A DNA stretch of 64,000 nt from Rhodothermaceae bacterium (GCA_009838195.1 VXSC01000022.1:102923-166922); one strand, 5' to 3'. Positions 1 through 8,877 are shown, counted from the stretch's first letter. Made by a program: numbers and translations. Notes: generated by a model from the letters alone, not told the origin.

Positions 1-25
1 CAGTTTACTTCTGGCTGCAACGTAT

Positions 26-1303
26 ATGGGAGTTAGAAAACTGGCAGACAGCGCACGCCCCTTTGTCATTTTGGGAGTGGTTTCTCTAATTCTGTCGGGA
101 TTGCTTTTTGGTGCCAGATTCTTGTGGCAGTCAATTTGGGACCGGGATATGCAGTCTATTCTGGTAGAATTGGGGCCTGACGATTCGATCGGTGAGGTAG
201 AAGGAATCCTGAATCGCTTTGCACGGACATGGGAGCGTGCATTTCCCACGGTTACACTCTCCGAGGATGTCGATTTGGCCCAGGTGTACCTTGTTCAGGT
301 ATCGCCACGCCACATCAGATCCGTGATGGATGCACTTCGGGCAGATTCTGAGAATGTTGACCATGTGGAACTCAATATTGATGTACATCTCTCACTTCCT
401 TCGTCGGATCGAATGCCAGATCAATCCTCCAGGGCGGTTATAGAGGATGATCCGTATGTAGGCCTACAATGGGGATTGGACGCGGTTCAAGCACATGAAG
501 CCCATGCAGTATTGGAAAATGCCAATCCCGTTCGCAAAGCCCGTGTGGCAATCTTGGATACGGGGGTGGAATCAATGCACGAGGATTTACAGGCCGTTTA
601 TGTTGAAGGGGTTAAGGACGATGCTCACGGCCACGGGACACACTGCGCGGGGCTTGCCGGTGCAGTGACCAATAACGGTCTTGGGGTTGCTTCGCTGAAC
701 TGGGAAGGGCGCTTTATAAATGTGCTGGGATTCCGGGCGCTCTCTGAAAATGGTCAGGGCTCAATAGAGCAGATTGCTCAGGCAATCATCGACGCGACCA
801 AAGCCCAGACGGATATTATTTCGATGTCCTTAGGAAGCAAATCAGAGGCACAACCGCGAGTGCTGGTCAATGCTGTGGAATACGCATTGGATCGGGGAGT
901 GATAATTGCTGCGTCAGCGGGGAATGCCAACGAAGATGCCATTGACCATTTCCCGTCGAATATTGAGGGTGTAATTGCAGTTGCTGCTGTGGATCAGGAT
1001 CTTACCAGAGCCGAGTTTTCCAACATGGTCGGGAATCTCACGCGTCCGCTTGCAGCCCCAGGGGTCGATCTCTATTCCTCTTTTCTTGACGGGCAATACA
1101 AGTCGATGAGTGGGACCTCAATGGCAACTCCCGTCGTCGCAGGTTTGATGGGGGTAATGCGATCTATGAATCCCGAGCTTACACCAGAAGAGGCGTACAC
1201 GATCCTACATGAAACCGGCACGGAAATCCCCGATACTCCCGTGGTCGGTCGTCTCATGAATGCCGAAGCCGCCCTGAAGAGTGCGATGGGGATCGGGTCA
1301 TAG
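26..1303 (+). CDS. S8 (subtilisin-like) serine peptidase, membrane-anchored or exported
   Basis: Subtilase of 425 residues. The catalytic triad is visible: Asp178 in AILDTGVES, His203 in HGHGTHCAG and Ser365 in SGTSMATPV, with the oxyanion-hole Asn300 in AASAGN. A hydrophobic segment at about residues 13-34 should act as a signal anchor. Residues about 40-140 resemble an inhibitor-like prodomain, so the enzyme probably acts in the periplasm or at the surface after self-processing; this is inference. No type IX secretion C-terminal domain is seen after the catalytic domain. The reading frame stays open to the left window edge, so the true start may lie upstream. The 3' end overlaps the convergent RidA gene by 6 bp. 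Confidence 0.9.
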   Translation: MGVRKLADSARPFVILGVVSLILSGLLFGARFLWQSIWDRDMQSILVELGPDDSIGEVEGILNRFARTWERAFPTVTLSEDVDLAQVYLVQVSPRHIRSVMDALRADSENVDHVELNIDVHLSLPSSDRMPDQSSRAVIEDDPYVGLQWGLDAVQAHEAHAVLENANPVRKARVAILDTGVESMHEDLQAVYVEGVKDDAHGHGTHCAGLAGAVTNNGLGVASLNWEGRFINVLGFRALSENGQGSIEQIAQAIIDATKAQTDIISMSLGSKSEAQPRVLVNAVEYALDRGVIIAASAGNANEDAIDHFPSNIEGVIAVAAVDQDLTRAEFSNMVGNLTRPLAAPGVDLYSSFLDGQYKSMSGTSMATPVVAGLMGVMRSMNPELTPEEAYTILHETGTEIPDTPVVGRLMNAEAALKSAMGIGS

Positions 1304-1837
1304 AGCTACTTCTACGACCATATCAATTTCTACGGCGATCCCGATTGGAAGAGAATTCATCCCGACTGCTGCCCGTGCGTGTCTTCCGATCTCAGGGCCG
1401 AAGACCTCTACTAGGAGATCGGAACATCCGTTGATAACATTTGGGTGATCGGTAAATTCAGCGGTTGCGTTCACCATACCATTGACTTTCACAATCCGGG
1501 TAACGCGGCTCAAATCCCCAATCTCCTGTTTGAGGGAAGCCAGAAGTAAAATTGCCGTTTGCCGCGCTGCCACGTAGCCTTCCAAGAGCGTAAGATCTTG
1601 CCCAAGTTTTCCTGTGATGTAGGTGCCGTCTGGCAAATAGGGCCCATGCCCCGCCAGAAATACCAGGTTGCCGGTTTGCACGGCACGCACATAGTTGGCA
1701 AAAGGGGAGGGCGGTGGGGCAAGTTGAATGCCCAGTGAATCCAAGCGCTCTTCCGGGCTTAAGCCTTGCGCTTGGACGTTGCCGACGGTCCCAGCGAAGA
1801 GGAAAATGACAAAAATGGTGTAGAATCGGATGTGCAT
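1298..1837 (-). CDS. RidA/YjgF/UK114-family protein with a signal peptide
   Basis: Protein of 179 residues with the RidA fold. RidA enzymes hydrolyse reactive enamine/imine intermediates such as 2-aminoacrylate, which PLP-dependent serine/threonine dehydratases release. The conserved substrate-carboxylate Arg is present in GRHARAAVG near the C-terminus, so deaminase activity is plausible. The ATG at 1837 is chosen because it is followed by a clean signal peptide (about 24 residues, hydrophobic core FYTIFVIFLF, ending VQAQG); a longer open frame to 1990 exists but its extra residues look non-coding. Export is odd, because classical RidA is cytosolic. It lies 97 bp downstream of a threonine-dehydratase-like gene on the same strand, which fits the known metabolic link but not the predicted location. 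Confidence 0.85.
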   Translation of the reverse strand: MHIRFYTIFVIFLFAGTVGNVQAQGLSPEERLDSLGIQLAPPPSPFANYVRAVQTGNLVFLAGHGPYLPDGTYITGKLGQDLTLLEGYVAARQTAILLLASLKQEIGDLSRVTRIVKVNGMVNATAEFTDHPNVINGCSDLLVEVFGPEIGRHARAAVGMNSLPIGIAVEIDMVVEVAL

Positions 1838-1934
1838 GGGATGAGATGTGGTGAGTGTTCGATGAGTTGGTAGTTTAAGGGTGTCGTTTGCTTCAAGCGC
1901 ACTTGAGTCGTTAAGATAACTCCGTTGCAGCAAT

Positions 1935-3626
1935 TCAGGAATCCTGGGACAACACGGCATCAAAATGTTCATCAGATATATTCCCACCACAGATTATCAG
2001 TGCCACTCGCTTTCCAGTGAGGCATTTTCTGTATTTCAGAAAACAGGCAACTGTAACCCCCGCAGCCCCTTCGATATTGATACCATGTTCTCGGTAGATC
2101 AATCTCATAGCACTGGCGATTTCTTCTTCGGTGGCACTCACCCAGTCGTCGACTAATTCCATGCATAGCGGCAGGGTCAAGGAATCCGCCTCAATGCCAC
2201 CGGCTGTACCATCGGAAAGTGTTGGCTGCAGAGGTTGTTCGACGATGACTCCAGCCTCTACGGATTTCTGCATGACGTTGGATCGTTCCGCGGAGCAGCC
2301 CACAATCATGATCGTCGGGAGATGGGTTTTTAGCACAAGTGCAATGCCACTGATCAGCCCGCCACCACCGACAGAGGCAAAGAGATAGTCAAGTGACTCA
2401 ATCTGCTTCAGGAGTTCCACAGCTACCGTTCCCTGACCTGCAATGATTTGCAAATCATTATAAGGGGAAATGAAAGCACCTCCTTCACGCTCTGCGATAT
2501 GACGTGCTTTTTGTTCGGCCTCAATGCCGTCTTTCCCATGGAAGGCTAGGTTGATGTCATGGTCACGGAGCGAGTTCACTTTGTGTTTGGCGGTCGTGGA
2601 AGGCAGAAAGATGGTTCCCCCCAACTCAAGTTCACGCAAAACCATAGACATGGCAAGGCCATGATTGCCGGTAGACGCTCCGATGACCGGAGGCGGAGAT
2701 ACTCCGAGAGACAAGAGCTTATTCAGTGCCCCTCGATACTTGAATGATCCGGTATGCTGCTCATTCTCAAGCTTCAGATAAACATCTGCTCCGCTACTTC
2801 TCGCCAGTGCGTCCGATTGGAGGACAGGAGTTTGGATAACGCCACCCTTCAGCTCGACGGCGGCATCCATCACGTATCTGTAGGCTCGCCAATGGGGTGT
2901 TTGCTGAGTCATAGACTGAACGGGAACCCCTGCCGCATGATTTTGCAGGTATTCTTTCCTCACGAGTGCTGGGAATCGTTCAATCGCGTATCTGAGGGCT
3001 GTTCTGGGAAGGTGTACGGTGGGGTTATTCAAAAATTCGACGAGCACAGATTCATCCCGTTTTCCGACTTCACGGAGCATCCAGCCACTGGCTTTATGGA
3101 TCAGGTCCTCTGGGTCACCCGAAAGCAAGTCTGCGAGAGCCAGTGTATCGTTGAGTTGGTCACGCTTGATGAAATAGTACGTGGACACTATCGCAATTCG
3201 ACGCTCCCATAGATTTTTGCTGCGGGCAAACAAATACAATAAGGTTCGTGGGCGCTTGAACAGGTATGGTCCCAAGATCTTGTGGCAGCTGGTATCAACC
3301 AAGTCCCAGTTGTTAATGAAGGGGAGATGTTCCAGATATGCATGGTACACGGCATCTTCGTTGCCGTGCTGGAAGGAATGGACGAGAAGACACAGAGCTA
3401 CAAACCGGTCCTCGTGGTACGGGGAGTGCAATAACAGAGTCATCTCCTCAAGCGGGACCTTCTTCCAGCATCGGGCGACTTTCCGAAGCTCAGGCACCGT
3501 AATGCCGCGAAAAATATCTCCCTCCCCGTACTCTCCGGGACCGGTTTTAAAGAAGCCTTGGCTATGTGCCGCCCGAACAGGATCTCCCCTTCCTTCCAAC
3601 AGAGCCTGAACGTCTCTGGCGGTCAT
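1935..3626 (-). CDS. Fusion: AlkD-like DNA alkylation repair domain + threonine/serine dehydratase
   Basis: One uninterrupted 563-residue frame joins two enzymes that are normally separate. Residues about 5-230 match the HEAT-repeat DNA glycosylase AlkD: the INNWDLVD motif supplies Trp107 and Asp111 with the spacing of the AlkD catalytic Trp/Asp, and WERRIAI supplies the conserved Arg. AlkD excises N3/N7-alkylated purines. Residues about 245-560 are a PLP fold-type II dehydratase without an ACT domain: Lys296 in TGSFKYRGA forms the Schiff base, STGNHG (318-323) and the glycine-rich VGGGGLISG (419-427) bind the cofactor. Met239 (codon at 2912-2910) could start a separate in-frame dehydratase, but no stop separates the two parts and no good ribosome binding site precedes it. 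RidA lies downstream; thrS is divergent. Confidence 0.85.
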   Translation of the reverse strand: MTARDVQALLEGRGDPVRAAHSQGFFKTGPGEYGEGDIFRGITVPELRKVARCWKKVPLEEMTLLLHSPYHEDRFVALCLLVHSFQHGNEDAVYHAYLEHLPFINNWDLVDTSCHKILGPYLFKRPRTLLYLFARSKNLWERRIAIVSTYYFIKRDQLNDTLALADLLSGDPEDLIHKASGWMLREVGKRDESVLVEFLNNPTVHLPRTALRYAIERFPALVRKEYLQNHAAGVPVQSMTQQTPHWRAYRYVMDAAVELKGGVIQTPVLQSDALARSSGADVYLKLENEQHTGSFKYRGALNKLLSLGVSPPPVIGASTGNHGLAMSMVLRELELGGTIFLPSTTAKHKVNSLRDHDINLAFHGKDGIEAEQKARHIAEREGGAFISPYNDLQIIAGQGTVAVELLKQIESLDYLFASVGGGGLISGIALVLKTHLPTIMIVGCSAERSNVMQKSVEAGVIVEQPLQPTLSDGTAGGIEADSLTLPLCMELVDDWVSATEEEIASAMRLIYREHGINIEGAAGVTVACFLKYRKCLTGKRVALIICGGNISDEHFDAVLSQDS

Positions 3627-3692
3627 TTGATGGGAACACCTTGTCCCCGAACGCGTGTCCCGATGTTGCCCAATAACAATTGATTTTTATGC

Positions 3693-5504
3693 ATGGCTAA
3701 AGAGCTCTTGGAGCGCGCCGAAGCGTACATTCCAGAAGGGTACGATCCCGCTCTCTACAAAATACGCCATTCGGCCGCACATATCATGGCGCAGGCCGTT
3801 GTGGAGCGCTTTCCGGATGCAAAGCCGACCATCGGACCACCGATAGAAGATCGTTTCTACTACGACTTCGAAATGGAGCATCCGCCACATGAGGAGGACC
3901 TGAACTGGATTGAAGAGCGGATGCGGGCAATCATCAAAGGGCGTCACCGTTTTGAGGTTCGCGAAGTAACGCTGGAGGAAGCCTATAAACTCTTTGAGGA
4001 CAATCCCTACAAGGTAGAATTGATTGAGGAACTAGCAGCCGAGAATGGAGACACGCGGCTAACCATCTATCAGCACGACTCTTTTGTTGATCTTTGTCGG
4101 GGACCTCACATTCCGCATACAGGGTATCTCAAACCCAATGGTATTAAACTATTGTCCATTGCAGGAGCTTATTGGCGAGGGGATGCCAAGCGCACACAAC
4201 TCACACGGATTTATGGGACGGCGTGGAAAAACCGGACGCAACTGGATGCGTATTTGGAGCGCTTGGAGCAGGCCCGTGCCCGGGATCATCGAGTATTGGG
4301 GAAAAAGTTGGAGCTGTTTATGTTCAGCGATAAGGTTGGGCCAGGGCTTCCACTTTGGCTTCCGGCAGGGGCCACACTTCGCAAAACGTTGGTAGATTTC
4401 CTGCGTGAAGAGCAGCTTCGGCGTGGTTATGAGCCGGTAATTACCCCGCACATCGGTCATCTTGATCTTTACCGGACCAGTGGCCACTATCCCTATTACA
4501 GCGAAAGTCAATTTCCGCCCATGAGTTCACATGGGATGGATGGTTATCTGCTCAAACCCATGAACTGCCCGCACCATATCGAGATCTATGCACACAAGCG
4601 ACGCAGTTACCGGGAATTACCGGTGCGGCTGGCCGAATTCGGACAGGTCTACCGGTATGAGCAGACGGGAGAGCTTGGCGGTTTGACGCGTGTCCGCGGG
4701 TTCACGGTGGATGATGGACACATTTTTTGTCGGCATGACCAAGTGGAAGAGGAGATTCGGGATTCCATTGATCTTGCACTTCGGGTTCTGCGTGCACTGG
4801 ATTTTAAAGATTTCAGTGTACAGCTGTCGCTACGTGATCCTGAGAACCATGAGAAGTACACCGGCTCGAAAGAGAATTGGGATGAAGCCGAGGATTCCAT
4901 GCGCAAAGTTGTGCATGAGATGGGGCTTGATGTGCGGGAGGAGCTGGGGGAAGCGGCATTTTATGGACCGAAGGTTGACTTTATGGTCCGTGATGCGCTC
5001 AGTCGGCGGTGGCAGTTGGGTACAGTGCAGCTTGATTACAACCTGCCGGAACGTTTTGATCTTTGGTATACGGGAGCAGATGATCAACGCCATCGACCAG
5101 CGATGATTCACCGTGCCCCGTTTGGCTCACTGGAGCGGTTTATAGGAGTTTTGGTTGAACATTGTGCGGGTGTATTTCCATTGTGGCTGGCACCAGAACA
5201 GGTTCGTGTTCTGTCCATTTCTGATCGCACGGCGGACTATGCCGAAGAAGTGCAAACCAGACTTGAGGCGGAGGGGCTGCGAACCACGGTAGATACCCGA
5301 AGTGAGAAGATCGGGTACAAGGTTCGGGAGGCAGAACTGTTGAAAGTGCCCTACATGGTGGTGCTTGGTACTCGTGAAGCAGAAGAGAGCACGATCTCGG
5401 TGCGTGCACGCTCCGGCGAAGATCTGGGTGGAATGACACTCGAGGCTTTTCTTGATTTAATTCGAAAAGAGCGCTTCCCTGACATGGACAGCGATCTCTC
5501 CTGA
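3693..5504 (+). CDS. thrS: Threonyl-tRNA synthetase lacking the N-terminal TGS domain
   Basis: Charges tRNA-Thr with threonine in the cytosol. The protein (603 residues) begins almost directly with the editing domain: His26 and His30 (HSAAHIMAQA) and Cys135/His139 (DLCRGPH) keep exactly the 105-residue spacing of E. coli His77 to Cys182. The class II catalytic core follows, with zinc ligands in MNCPHH, DDGHIF and MIHRAPFGS, then the anticodon-binding domain. The usual roughly 60-residue TGS domain is absent: an in-frame TGA at 3681-3683 lies just before the ATG, so the start cannot be moved upstream. The gene is divergent from the AlkD-dehydratase gene, with only 66 bp between them. Confidence 0.96.
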   Translation: MAKELLERAEAYIPEGYDPALYKIRHSAAHIMAQAVVERFPDAKPTIGPPIEDRFYYDFEMEHPPHEEDLNWIEERMRAIIKGRHRFEVREVTLEEAYKLFEDNPYKVELIEELAAENGDTRLTIYQHDSFVDLCRGPHIPHTGYLKPNGIKLLSIAGAYWRGDAKRTQLTRIYGTAWKNRTQLDAYLERLEQARARDHRVLGKKLELFMFSDKVGPGLPLWLPAGATLRKTLVDFLREEQLRRGYEPVITPHIGHLDLYRTSGHYPYYSESQFPPMSSHGMDGYLLKPMNCPHHIEIYAHKRRSYRELPVRLAEFGQVYRYEQTGELGGLTRVRGFTVDDGHIFCRHDQVEEEIRDSIDLALRVLRALDFKDFSVQLSLRDPENHEKYTGSKENWDEAEDSMRKVVHEMGLDVREELGEAAFYGPKVDFMVRDALSRRWQLGTVQLDYNLPERFDLWYTGADDQRHRPAMIHRAPFGSLERFIGVLVEHCAGVFPLWLAPEQVRVLSISDRTADYAEEVQTRLEAEGLRTTVDTRSEKIGYKVREAELLKVPYMVVLGTREAEESTISVRARSGEDLGGMTLEAFLDLIRKERFPDMDSDLS

Positions 5505-5761
5505 GGTGTACTGCAGATGCGTATGCTGCGCTGAATCCGGTTCCCCAGAGTTGGATGGCAGTCTCTAAGTGTTTGATTGGGCACCAGTTGCAGGATAGGT
5601 AGCACACCTCTGAAGGGGTTGGGGATTATTACCTTTGTACCTGTCGGATCGGAAACAGAGACACTTGTTAGTCCACTGCATTTTTACACCTACTCCGCAG
5701 CCGAATCAATCCCCCCACTTCCTCAGCGCGCGGATTTTGGGCTTCAGGAATCTGGGCCTAC

Positions 5762-6232
5762 CTATCTGTCGGCCTTATTCCACGCAGCCGGCCCCCTGAA
5801 TAGCAATATTTCGCGTGGTGTCATTTCGCGGGGTTCATCCTGCGCCCTGTCCGGCCTTTTGGCGACAATATGGATCATGAACATCATTAATGCAAAGAAC
5901 GAGATGTACTCTCCCCAGGCCTCTTCTTCAACGGGAATCAATAAAATCCGATGGGTCCCGATTCCCATCAATACCAACCCAAGAATAAAAAGGCAGATAA
6001 ACGTGAATTGTACCAAGAACCATATTATGCTTCCGCGCTCGGCCTTCTTAAAGATTGGGAGATACAGGTAGAGGGCAAACGCTAAGGTTATCGTAACGGC
6101 TACGCCCCAGAACATGTCCGTTCCAGTGTATTGACCATCAAAAGTGCGCCAGTATTTCCAAAACAATAGCAGAGGAATAACCACAGAGCCTACAAACCTC
6201 TTGAAGTGCTTGTTCTGGAAAAACTTGATCAT
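5762..6232 (-). CDS. Hypothetical multi-pass membrane protein
   Basis: I do not recognise this family. The 156-residue protein has a short basic N-terminus (MIKFFQNKHFKRF) and about four hydrophobic segments near residues 13-25, 38-60, 70-94 and 106-120, followed by a polar, charged tail of about 35 residues that is probably cytoplasmic. It stands alone between thrS and proS. The opposite strand also carries a long open frame, but that one has no membrane pattern or plausible start context. Confidence 0.6.
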   Translation of the reverse strand: MIKFFQNKHFKRFVGSVVIPLLLFWKYWRTFDGQYTGTDMFWGVAVTITLAFALYLYLPIFKKAERGSIIWFLVQFTFICLFILGLVLMGIGTHRILLIPVEEEAWGEYISFFALMMFMIHIVAKRPDRAQDEPREMTPREILLFRGPAAWNKADR

Positions 6233-6435
6233 CTTTCTTTTTAGTGTCCTACAGACGTCTATCGTGACTCACCAGAATTTCAAGTATATAGTTTGATCCA
6301 TCTTCCAGCGAAAATCCTACGAGCCCTGCAATAAGTTACAGTAATCCTAAAACTTGATCAAATCGTTGTGGGTACACCGGTACGTAATCCCCAAAAGTTT
6401 TATCGTGGGGCGAGCATGCGCAATCCAACCGGTGG

Positions 6436-8220
6436 TCAGGCTGATCCGGACCGGGAAGCCCAGGTCGGGGGGTCTTCCAGTCGCTGGTTCAGTGCATTGA
6501 AGCATTCCGTGATCCCTGCTTGAATCTGTTCGACGGCTTGCTTAAGGGGAAGGATCGCGAGATCTTTACTTCGCCGGCGACCAAACTCTGCTCCTCCCCG
6601 CTTGAGTGAGCGGGAGCTGACCGTGCATCGTAACGGGATGCCGCGAAGATCCGCGTCGGCAAACTTAACGCCAGGGCTCACAGCACGATCATCGTAGAGT
6701 ATCTCAACCCCGGCAGCGAGCAATTCATGGTAGAGTGTTTCGGCTGCTTCATGGACCTCTCCTTCGCGTCCCAGTGAGACTAGAATTACGTGGTATGGAG
6801 CCACCGAAATCGGTAGATCCATCCCGTAATCATCACTGTATTCTTCCGCAACACAGGCCAGCGCACGCCCCACCCCGATTCCATAGGATCCCATCACGAT
6901 TGGGAATCCTTCTCCATCTTCATCAGTGTAGGTTGCTCCCATGCTGGAACTGTAGCGGGTCCCCAACTGGAAGATATTCCCAACTTCGATGCCACGGACG
7001 ACCTGCAACGGCTTTCCGTCAATGGGATCGGGAGCACCGTCATAGGCCAGCGCAATCGGGGCGATGACATCCGCGGTAAAATCCCGCCCGTAATTGGCAC
7101 CCGTGTAATGCCAGTCACGCTCATTTGCCCCGGCAATCAGATTGGTTGATTCAGGAATCAGATCATCGACCACGAGGAGTGCTTTGGTGCGGTCAATATC
7201 ACACATGGAGGCGTAGCCCGGCACACACCCTGCCGCGATAATTTCTTCTGCCTCAGCAGGGCGGAGCGCCTGTGCCTTGACCGCGTAGCGGAGTTGGAGC
7301 TCGTTGATTTCCATGTCCCCACGAACACAGGCGGCGATAAGACGAGGAGGATCTTCTGCACCGAAATTCCCCATGTAGAACACCATTTTCCCAGTCTGGC
7401 GCGTGGTAACCCCGCAGAAGTCAGCCACTTTGGCGATGGTGGATTGTCCGGGTGTATGCACACGGGTCAGAGGCTCGGGTGCACCGGCAGGCTCCGGAAT
7501 TTTTTGAAAACTTGCTACATCCAGGTTGGATGCATACCCGGTCTCCTCGCAAATCGCCAGAGAATCTTCACCAACAGGAGAGATGTACATGAACTCATGT
7601 GCCACCTTGCCTCCCATCATCCCAGGATCACTTTGCACAGCGACCAGGTTAAGCCCTAGCCTTGCCCCAATGCGGTGGTAGGCGTCGTAGTGTGCTTCGT
7701 ATTGAGATTGAAGACCCTCAAAGTCTTTGTCCAGCGTGTAGGAGTCTTTCATAACAAATTCACGTACACGTATGAGTCCTCCTCTGGCGCGCGGCTCGTC
7801 CCGAAATTTTGTCTGTATATGGTAGACCATCTGCGGTAATTGCCGGTAGGAGCGGATCTCTGATTTACAAAGGTTAGTCACAACCTCTTCATGGGTCATG
7901 GCCAGGACCAATTCCCGTCCTTTACGATCCTGAAACCGCCCCATCTCGTCTCCGATCTCATACCACCGCCCGGACTCCTGCCAAATTTCGGCTGGATGCA
8001 CGACAGGCATGCACATCTCCTGCCCGCCGATTGCGTCCATCTCTTCACGGAGGATCTGTTCAATCTTGCGCAGAGATCGATGGGCTAGGGGGAGATAGGA
8101 GTACAGGCCAGCAGCCAGTTGACGCACATATCCGGCCCGTACAAGCATCTGACTGGATGCTGAATCTGATTCGGAAGGTGCCTCGCGCAGGGTTTGGCCA
8201 AAAAACTTCGACAGACGCAT
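6436..8220 (-). CDS. proS: Prolyl-tRNA synthetase (bacterial type with editing insertion)
   Basis: Charges tRNA-Pro. The 594-residue protein has the class II core with motif 2 (FRDEPRARGGLIRVREF), motif 3 (GSYGIGVGR), a long insertion between them (about residues 220-400) that corresponds to the editing (INS) domain, and a C-terminal anticodon-binding domain. Length and order match the bacterial-type enzyme rather than the shorter archaeal/eukaryotic type. The ATG at 8220 gives the family's typical beginning MRLSKFFGQTL; a TTG two codons upstream is also possible. It is divergent from the feo operon. Confidence 0.97.
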   Translation of the reverse strand: MRLSKFFGQTLREAPSESDSASSQMLVRAGYVRQLAAGLYSYLPLAHRSLRKIEQILREEMDAIGGQEMCMPVVHPAEIWQESGRWYEIGDEMGRFQDRKGRELVLAMTHEEVVTNLCKSEIRSYRQLPQMVYHIQTKFRDEPRARGGLIRVREFVMKDSYTLDKDFEGLQSQYEAHYDAYHRIGARLGLNLVAVQSDPGMMGGKVAHEFMYISPVGEDSLAICEETGYASNLDVASFQKIPEPAGAPEPLTRVHTPGQSTIAKVADFCGVTTRQTGKMVFYMGNFGAEDPPRLIAACVRGDMEINELQLRYAVKAQALRPAEAEEIIAAGCVPGYASMCDIDRTKALLVVDDLIPESTNLIAGANERDWHYTGANYGRDFTADVIAPIALAYDGAPDPIDGKPLQVVRGIEVGNIFQLGTRYSSSMGATYTDEDGEGFPIVMGSYGIGVGRALACVAEEYSDDYGMDLPISVAPYHVILVSLGREGEVHEAAETLYHELLAAGVEILYDDRAVSPGVKFADADLRGIPLRCTVSSRSLKRGGAEFGRRRSKDLAILPLKQAVEQIQAGITECFNALNQRLEDPPTWASRSGSA

Positions 8221-8356
8221 GATCAAATAATGATAATTTGATACAAAGTTAAGGCGTGCGATGTCTATGACACCTATTTATGCTCCTTGATGTAAATAAT
8301 TCAATAAAAATCGAAGGATTGCCAATAATTGCCGGATTCACGGAACCAATTTGCGC

Positions 8357-8387
8357 ATACTTATTTATATTCGATCCAAATAAGTAT
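8357..8387. promoter_or_regulatory. Perfect 10-bp inverted repeat, candidate metal-responsive operator of the feo operon
   Basis: ATACTTATTT and AAATAAGTAT form a perfect 10-bp palindrome separated by 11 bp, ending 26 bp before the first feoA start. The overlapping TATATTTG (8385-8392) fits the Bacteroidota -7 consensus TAnnTTTG, so a protein bound to the repeat would block the promoter. Iron-regulated feo genes are commonly repressed by Fur- or DtxR-type proteins; which one acts here is not shown by the sequence. Confidence 0.6.
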
Positions 8388-8413
8388 ATTTGTGCAGATC
8401 TCCTAATCCAGTC

Positions 8414-8638
8414 ATGGTTCCTTCTCCTCTGACATCTTTTTGTGACGGGTGCACGCTCAAGATCTGTTCTGTATATGGATGTGCACAGGACAGGTTGCGT
8501 GATGTTGGCATACGGGAGGGGGCTCACGTGGAGATGCTCAAAAATTCTGACGAACTCATCGTGCGTATTGAAAGTTGCCGAATCGGGCTCCGCCGCGATA
8601 TGGCTGCAGACGTTCTGGCAGTTCCCGTGAGCCCATGA
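8414..8638 (+). CDS. FeoA-family protein (first copy)
   Basis: A 74-residue SH3-like FeoA-domain protein: RLRDVGIREGAHVEML and the C-terminal RIGLRRDMAADVLAVP follow the family pattern. FeoA proteins are cytosolic accessories of the ferrous-iron transporter FeoB. The N-terminal third carries four cysteines (CDGCTLKIC, GCAQ), which is more than in ordinary FeoA and could bind metal or iron-sulfur; that is inference. The ATG at 8414 is chosen over an upstream in-frame start that would overlap the promoter. Its TGA overlaps the next ATG (ATGA), so the two feoA genes are translationally coupled. Confidence 0.85.
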   Translation: MVPSPLTSFCDGCTLKICSVYGCAQDRLRDVGIREGAHVEMLKNSDELIVRIESCRIGLRRDMAADVLAVPVSP

Positions 8639-8862
8639 CGCTTCAGGATTTACGCCCTGGCGAATCGGGCAGGATCCTGGGGTTTGAACCCGACGCAGTC
8701 ATGGACCGCCTGATGGAGATGGGCATGCTCCCCGGTTCAGAAGTCCAAGTCGTGCGTCTGGCACCACTTGGTGATCCGATGGATCTTAAGGTTCGCGGAT
8801 ATCATCTTTCCATCCGAAAGGCCGAGGCAGCCCAGATACGCATATCCAAGTGCGAAGCATAA
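8635..8862 (+). CDS. feoA: Ferrous iron transport protein A (second copy)
   Basis: A 75-residue, conventional FeoA domain: MTLQDLRPGESGRIL start, RLMEMGMLPGSEVQVV core and LAPLGDPMDLKVRGYHLSIRK end. It starts within the stop codon of the preceding FeoA-like gene and ends 15 bp before feoB, so it belongs to a three-gene iron-uptake operon. The conventional sequence suggests this copy is the FeoB partner, while the cysteine-rich first copy may have a different task. Confidence 0.92.
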   Translation: MTLQDLRPGESGRILGFEPDAVMDRLMEMGMLPGSEVQVVRLAPLGDPMDLKVRGYHLSIRKAEAAQIRISKCEA

Positions 8863-8877
8863 GTCATCGGGGTTGAC

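Noticed and set aside
26..1303. S8 peptidase as a type IX secretion cargo
   Set aside because: No C-terminal sorting domain follows the catalytic domain; the sequence ends soon after the peptidase fold.
5577..6071. A 164-codon plus-strand ORF
   Set aside because: It is antisense to a better candidate with a clear membrane pattern, and has no recognisable domains.
8224..8242. A sequence resembling half of a Fur box (AATAATGATAAT) at the proS start
   Set aside because: Only the first two thirds match; it overlaps the proS start and has no further support.
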